DNA of 26,980 nt from an uncultured Collinsella sp. (lineage in GTDB: Bacteria > Actinomycetota > Coriobacteriia > Coriobacteriales > Coriobacteriaceae): assembly GCA_900545995.1 (NCBI GenBank), contig URBM01000011.1, positions 1 through 26,980 of the forward strand. Reading direction: 5' to 3'. A program made the translations under genes and the position numbers. The notes under the pieces were generated by a model. It worked only from the letters and a program-made list of their open reading frames with translations. It made no database searches and was not told the DNA's origin. This document shows positions 23,194 through 26,980 of the stretch, piece by piece (position 1 is the stretch's first letter; every line of letters begins with the position of its first letter).

Positions 23194-24984
23194 CTAAGAG
23201 CGCTTGCGGCTCGCCATGGTGCCTGCGGCGATAGCGGCTGTTCCCGCAAGGACGGTTGCCACGATGGCCGCACCCGAGGTGTCGCCGGTTGCCGCGAGCA
23301 CGCCGGTAGTCTTGGCTTTCGTGATTGAAGCCGCAACGGCCTTGGTCGGCTTTGAGCCCTCAGGCTTGGGGTTCTGCTTGGACTCCGCGGGCTTGCTTTC
23401 TGCGGGCTTGGTCTCGTCGGGCTTGGGGTCTTCCGGCTTGGCTACCTCGGGAGGTGCGATGACCATGCTCTTGGCGACAGCTTCGTTATAGGGGGAGTCG
23501 ATCACAGCGTCGCCCGTGCCGATGGCTTGGCCTGCCTCGTAGATGCCGTCACGGAGCTTGCGATAGTCAATGACCTTGCCGCCTTCGGGCGTCTGGATGG
23601 CGGCGTTCTCAATCTTGATGGTGCCGATTGTCTTGCCGTCAGCGCTCATGGCACGGGCAAAGATTGCCGCTGTATCTCCTTCGGCCGTTACCTTGCTGCG
23701 GATGATCGAGATGACTGCGGGTGTGACGCCCTCGCTGGTCTGGGCGATGATGCCGATGTTCTCGCCTTGGGGCTCGGGGCTCGTCTCACCATCTTGGTTT
23801 TCGCTGTAGGGGATGGGGCCGTCGCCGTTCTCGACATAGCGGGCTATGGCCTTGACAACGGAGTCGCTGATGTAGATGTGGCCACCCTCCTCGTTGGGTC
23901 GATCGTTTCTGGTGGAGAATGCAGCCGAAACCTCGCCTTCCGCAAACGCGTCCACGGTGGAGCCGTTCTTGACGACGATATCGTCTTGGTAGGTGAAGAG
24001 GGCAATGGCGTCACCGTATCTGCCTTTACTTGCGCGGACTGTCACGTTTGCATGATCGAGTGTGATGCCCTTGTGGGCATAGACGCCATATTCAACACCG
24101 TTTGCGTTGAGGGAGGCGTTTGTGGCTGCGAGGCTGCCCTTGGCCTCGACGGCGGCGTCTTTCTCGGAGCTCGCCTTGACCTGGCTGCCGTCCGAGATAT
24201 TGATGTTGCCGCCGCTCCAAATGGCCTCACCATCGGCTGAGCTTGCCTCGACTGTGCCGCCACCCTTGATGGTGAGGTTCTTGTCGGTTCCGATACCCTT
24301 GTCCTTGGTAGCCCTGGCGGTGACGGCCCCGCTGTCGTCAATCGTGATATTGCCGTTTGCCCTGATGCCATCCGATACGCCCGTGGCGTTGACGTTGCCC
24401 GAACCTTTGATAGCGAGATCGCCCTCGGCGTCGATGGCATCAAACCCAGCGCTCGTGGCGTTGACGGATCCGGCTCCGTCGATGTTGATATTACCCGTGG
24501 AGAGGATAGCGTCCTCAGTAGATGTCACGCTGAGCGTGCTGCCCGCGTCGCCTTGGATATTGAGCTCGGCGTTCTCATTCTTGCCATGAGAAGCCTTGAT
24601 GCCTTCGATCCAGTCGGCAGTGACGATGTTGTTTCCCGAGTAATTCACGTTGAGCTTGCCTGCGGCCTGGATCTCGCCGCCGTTATAGTTGTTGAGCTTC
24701 AAGTCGTCGGCGCCGTCCCACGACCAGGTGCCGGTCTCGTCGCCCGCCGCAGTGCCGGCGTTGTATTTGGTTTCGCCGACCTTGACCCATTCCGCCGCGA
24801 GCGAGACGCTCGGCATGAGCAGCGAGCTCACCGTGAGCGCGCACACGGCGCCTACGACGATGCGGCGCGTCACGCGGCGCCAGCTGCCGTGCGCGAGTCC
24901 TATGCGACGGCGAACGTCGGGTTCGGCAACATGGGTTCCGGCGGTAGTGTCATTGCGTTTGGGGGTCGTGAACAAGGCTGCCAT
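23194..24984 (-). CDS. LAATG-anchored beta-helix surface protein (carbohydrate-binding-like), complete
   Basis: 596 residues from ATG 24984, with GGGAG at a 5-base spacing. The signal peptide is long (about residues 1-64): a basic N-region, a hydrophobic core and a likely cut after SLAA. The mature N-terminus (GTWSWDGADDLKLNNYNGG) and the following repeats of about 20-23 residues (GNINIDGAGSVNATS, GDLAIKGSGNVNATG, GNITIDDSGAVTARA, GGNINISDGSQVKASS) read as right-handed beta-helix turns, similar to Cthe_2159-type polysaccharide-binding proteins. A Pro/Lys/Glu-rich wall-spanning region precedes LAATG (563-567), a hydrophobic helix and RKRS, the layout of a class-E-sortase substrate. Ligand unknown. 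Confidence 0.9.
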   Translation of the reverse strand: MAALFTTPKRNDTTAGTHVAEPDVRRRIGLAHGSWRRVTRRIVVGAVCALTVSSLLMPSVSLAAEWVKVGETKYNAGTAAGDETGTWSWDGADDLKLNNYNGGEIQAAGKLNVNYSGNNIVTADWIEGIKASHGKNENAELNIQGDAGSTLSVTSTEDAILSTGNINIDGAGSVNATSAGFDAIDAEGDLAIKGSGNVNATGVSDGIRANGNITIDDSGAVTARATKDKGIGTDKNLTIKGGGTVEASSADGEAIWSGGNINISDGSQVKASSEKDAAVEAKGSLAATNASLNANGVEYGVYAHKGITLDHANVTVRASKGRYGDAIALFTYQDDIVVKNGSTVDAFAEGEVSAAFSTRNDRPNEEGGHIYISDSVVKAIARYVENGDGPIPYSENQDGETSPEPQGENIGIIAQTSEGVTPAVISIIRSKVTAEGDTAAIFARAMSADGKTIGTIKIENAAIQTPEGGKVIDYRKLRDGIYEAGQAIGTGDAVIDSPYNEAVAKSMVIAPPEVAKPEDPKPDETKPAESKPAESKQNPKPEGSKPTKAVAASITKAKTTGVLAATGDTSGAAIVATVLAGTAAIAAGTMASRKRS

Positions 24985-25286
24985 GGTTGCTCCCGTTCTC
25001 ATAGGGCCTATACGGCTAGGTTCAGCGTATCTGCTGGATGTTGCCGGCGGTAGTGCCGTTTGGAGGGCAAAATGTCCAAAATCCGGAAGAGGAATAAGCT
25101 GCGCACCTACGCGTTGTCGGGCATTAATCACAAAGCGCGGAGCCGCCTGTTGCGACTCCGCTCGCGTGTGCACCATACGAGTGCAAACAGGAAGCGCCAC
25201 CGCCGGAGGGGAGCTCGGCGGTGGCGTTGCTAAACGGTGCGCGGACTAGGCGGCTTTAAAAGTGTCGGTTCGTGTATGAAGGGCGT
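24985..25286. other. Spacer between the two surface-protein genes
   Basis: This 302-base gap carries the upstream gene's terminator hairpin (25195-25226) and the leader of the downstream gene. The frame of the downstream gene stays open through it, but that reading lacks ribosome sites and domain features. No promoter pair is convincing; GTATAG on the minus strand near 25007-25012 is the best -10 candidate. No RNA gene is seen. Confidence 0.5.
25195..25226 (-). terminator. Hairpin after the second surface-protein gene
   Basis: CGCCACCGCCG pairs with CGGCGGTGGCG around the same 10-base loop seen at 23114-23123. Identity to the first copy continues past the stem (TAAACGGTGC), evidence that the terminator was duplicated with the gene. 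The T-run on the minus strand is poorer (CTTCC). Confidence 0.8.
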
Positions 25287-26771
25287 CTATGAGCGCTTGC
25301 GGCTCACCAGGGCGCCTGCGGCGATGGCGGCTGTTCCCGCAAGGGCGGCTGCCACGATGGCTGCGTTCGAGGTGTCGCCGGTTGCCGCGAGCTTGCCGAC
25401 GGTCTTGGCTCCCTTGGCTGCAACTGCAACGGTCTTGGTTGTCTTCGTGCCCTCGGACTTGGAACCCTCGGGCTTGGTCTTGCCGTGCTTTTCCTCGGGC
25501 TTGGTCTCCTCGGGAGGCACGATGACCGTGCTCTTGGCGACAGCGGCGTCATAGGGGGAGTCAATCGTGGCATCGCCCGTGCCGATGGTCTGCCCCGCCT
25601 CGTAGACGATGCCGTCGCTGAGCTCTTCCTTGTTGCGATAGTCAATGACTTTGCCGCCTGCAGGCGTCTGGATGGTGGCGTCCTTGATTTCGATGGTGCC
25701 GATCGCCTTGCCGTCCGCGCTCATGGCAAGGGCGAAGATAGCCGCCGTGTCTCCCTCGGCCGTGACCTTGCTGCGGACGATCGAGATGGTCGCGGGCGTG
25801 ATGCCCTTCTCGGTCTGCGCGAAGATGCCGATGTTCAGGCCCTCGGACTCAGGGATGATTTCGTCGTTTTGGTCTCCACTGTAGTGGTCGGGGCCGTCGC
25901 CGCCGGTCTCGGCATAGCGGGCTATGGCCTTGACAACGGAGTCGCTGATGTAGATATGGCCACCCGCTTCGTCGGAGTAGAAATTACTGGTGGAGATTGC
26001 AACCGAGAACCTGCCTTCTGCGAGCGCATCCACAGTCGAGCCGTTCTTGATGACGATGTCGTCCTCATCGGTGAAGAGTGCGCTGGCTTCCCCGCCATCT
26101 GAGCTTGCGCGGACCGTCACGGTCGCGCCATCGAGCGTGATGCCCTTGTAGACATAGATGCCATACCCAACGCCACTTGCGTTGAGGGAAGCGTTCGTGA
26201 CCGTGAGGCTGTTTTTACCGTCGATGGCGGCGTCTTCCTCGGAGCTTGCCTCGACCTGGCTGCCACCCGAGATCTCGATGTTGCCGTCGGCCCAAATCGC
26301 ATTGTCTTTGATAGAGCTTGCCTCTACCTTGCCGCCGCCCTTTATGATGAGGTTCTCGTTAGCATCGATACCCTGATCCTCGGTGGCCTTGGCGGTGACG
26401 GTTCCGCTGTTGTCGATCGTGATGTTGCCGTCGGCCCTGATGCCATCCGAATCGCCCGTGGCGTTAACGTTTCCCGAGCCCTTGATGGTGACATCGCCCC
26501 CGGCATCGATGGCATCGTGCTCGGTGCTCGTGGCGTTGACAGTGCCAGCGCCGTCGATGTTGATGTTGCCGACGGAAGTGATGGCGTCACGAGAAGATGT
26601 CACGTTGAGCGTGCTGGACGCGTCGCCCTGAATATTAAGCTCGGCGTTCTCGTTCGCGCCATCCTTAACCTTGATGCCGCGGCCGTTGTCGTTAGTGACG
26701 GTGTTGTTGCCCTCGTAGCTCACGTTGAGCTTGCCCGCTGCCTCGATCGCGCCGCCGTTATAGCGGTTGAT
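25287..26771 (-). CDS. LAATG-anchored beta-helix surface protein, N-terminus missing
   Basis: About 495 codons are in frame and homologous to the neighbouring gene along their whole length: the same repeat order, the same GGHIYISDSVVKAIARY segment, the same TAEGDTAAIFA block, the same acidic/lysine wall region (somewhat shorter and with a different linker) and LAATGD plus a hydrophobic helix and RKRS at the end. It starts abruptly at INRYNGG, matching LNNYNGG of the complete copy; the WSWDG strand and the signal peptide are absent. The reading frame continues into 26772-26936, but that part is adapter plus unrelated sequence. The gene is presumably whole in the real genome. It is a tandem paralogue, with the same predicted role as its neighbour. 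Confidence 0.88.
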   Translation of the reverse strand: MNRYNGGAIEAAGKLNVSYEGNNTVTNDNGRGIKVKDGANENAELNIQGDASSTLNVTSSRDAITSVGNINIDGAGTVNATSTEHDAIDAGGDVTIKGSGNVNATGDSDGIRADGNITIDNSGTVTAKATEDQGIDANENLIIKGGGKVEASSIKDNAIWADGNIEISGGSQVEASSEEDAAIDGKNSLTVTNASLNASGVGYGIYVYKGITLDGATVTVRASSDGGEASALFTDEDDIVIKNGSTVDALAEGRFSVAISTSNFYSDEAGGHIYISDSVVKAIARYAETGGDGPDHYSGDQNDEIIPESEGLNIGIFAQTEKGITPATISIVRSKVTAEGDTAAIFALAMSADGKAIGTIEIKDATIQTPAGGKVIDYRNKEELSDGIVYEAGQTIGTGDATIDSPYDAAVAKSTVIVPPEETKPEEKHGKTKPEGSKSEGTKTTKTVAVAAKGAKTVGKLAATGDTSNAAIVAAALAGTAAIAAGALVSRKRS

Positions 26772-26980
26772 TTCCGATCTCAGCCGAACACATTGAGCAA
26801 ATAGGCCATTCCCGCAGTTAGCTGAACGCCCCCGCGGCCCCTCCTGGGGTCCGGGGGCGCCGTTTTCCCAGTTGATGGAACGGTGGAGATGTGTTTCGAT
26901 AGGTCCGGTGGCCATGCTCCGCCCGCCGCCCGGCACCTCTTCCCAGACTCAGCCGGACGGTCGGTCCGTCTATTCCGTTT
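26772..26980. other. Probable chimeric join: adapter remnant plus unrelated sequence
   Basis: Bases 26772-26780 (TTCCGATCT) equal the 3' end of the Illumina TruSeq adapter. Homology between the two surface-protein genes stops at exactly this point. The following 200 bases are more GC-rich and contain a plus-strand hairpin with TTTT (26827-26866), which looks like the terminator of an unrelated gene. The frame ending SAEHIEQIGHSRS at a TAG (26820-26822) may be the C-terminus of that gene, but I do not recognise it. Confidence 0.6.
26827..26866 (+). terminator. GC-rich terminator in the foreign tail
   Basis: CGCCCCCG (26827-26834) pairs with CGGGGGCG (26852-26859), with CCCC/GGGG pairing inside, and TTTT closes it at 26863-26866. 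It has the form of an intrinsic terminator on the plus strand. Confidence 0.75.

Noticed and set aside
23300..26700. Possible CRISPR-like or tandem DNA repeats in the surface-protein genes
   Set aside because: The periodicity is at protein level (beta-helix turns of ~20-23 residues); DNA repeats are degenerate and without spacers.
26772..26936. N-terminal extension of the second surface protein
   Set aside because: Lacks a signal peptide and the WSWDG strand of the paralogue; contains the adapter nonamer and unrelated sequence.
1..26980. tRNA or rRNA genes
   Set aside because: No cloverleaf with a GTTCRA-type T-arm and no rRNA segment was recognised on either strand.

Overview
The window reads as a high-GC Gram-positive gut actinomycete of the class Coriobacteriia, most likely Collinsella. 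This is a judgement from gene content and base composition: GC-rich codon use, surface proteins ending in an LAATG sorting motif, a TPP-riboswitch thiM unit and an IS150-type insertion sequence. No rRNA or marker gene is present to prove it. Both window ends look technical. Bases 1-48 are an Illumina Nextera i7 adapter with its barcode. At 26772-26780 a nonamer identical to the end of the TruSeq adapter marks the point where the last gene loses homology to its paralogue, so the last ~200 bases are probably a chimeric join.

Layout. 49-1057 (minus) is a truncated P-loop ATPase gene, divergent from a serine recombinase gene (1295-1897). A small plus-strand envelope cluster follows: an FxLYD-type lipoprotein, a DUF4230-like anchored protein and an EcsC-like protein (2093-5094). 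From 5198 to 14208 everything is on the minus strand: trmL; an IS3-family/IS150-group element (5842-7295) sitting in the loop of the cobW terminator; a COG0523/CobW GTPase; an ArsC/Spx-like protein; an iron-sulfur flavoprotein; and two paralogous cyclic-di-GMP proteins (GGDEF-PAS-degenerate GGDEF, and the same plus degenerate GGDEF-EAL). A divergent patatin-like lipase (14528-15397) faces a thiamine salvage operon, thiM - MTH1187-type thiamine-binding protein - thiE (17375 down to 15499), led by a TPP riboswitch and an intrinsic terminator.

From 17701 to 22259 genes are on the plus strand: a Cof-type HAD phosphatase, a LysR regulator, a MetE-C-like methyltransferase of the YxjG type and a UraA-type uracil permease. 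The rest is on the minus strand: an alpha/beta-hydrolase esterase and two tandem paralogous beta-helix surface proteins anchored through LAATG. The downstream copy is complete; the upstream copy is cut at its N-terminus by the assembly break.

Functional themes are second-messenger signalling (the two GGDEF/EAL proteins), thiamine-thiazole salvage under riboswitch control, one-carbon/methionine and pyrimidine uptake, and cell-surface display. Non-coding structure is unusually rich: an inverted pair of 35-bp REP-like units (17559-17660), a perfect 12-bp-arm palindrome holding the trmL stop codon (5175-5201), a ~145-bp fold-back sequence (8943-9088), and several strong hairpins between genes. 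I do not claim a wholly new system. The best leads are the IS-in-terminator insertion, the tandem LAATG proteins, the paired cyclic-di-GMP proteins without an I-site, and the lipoprotein/DUF4230/EcsC cluster.
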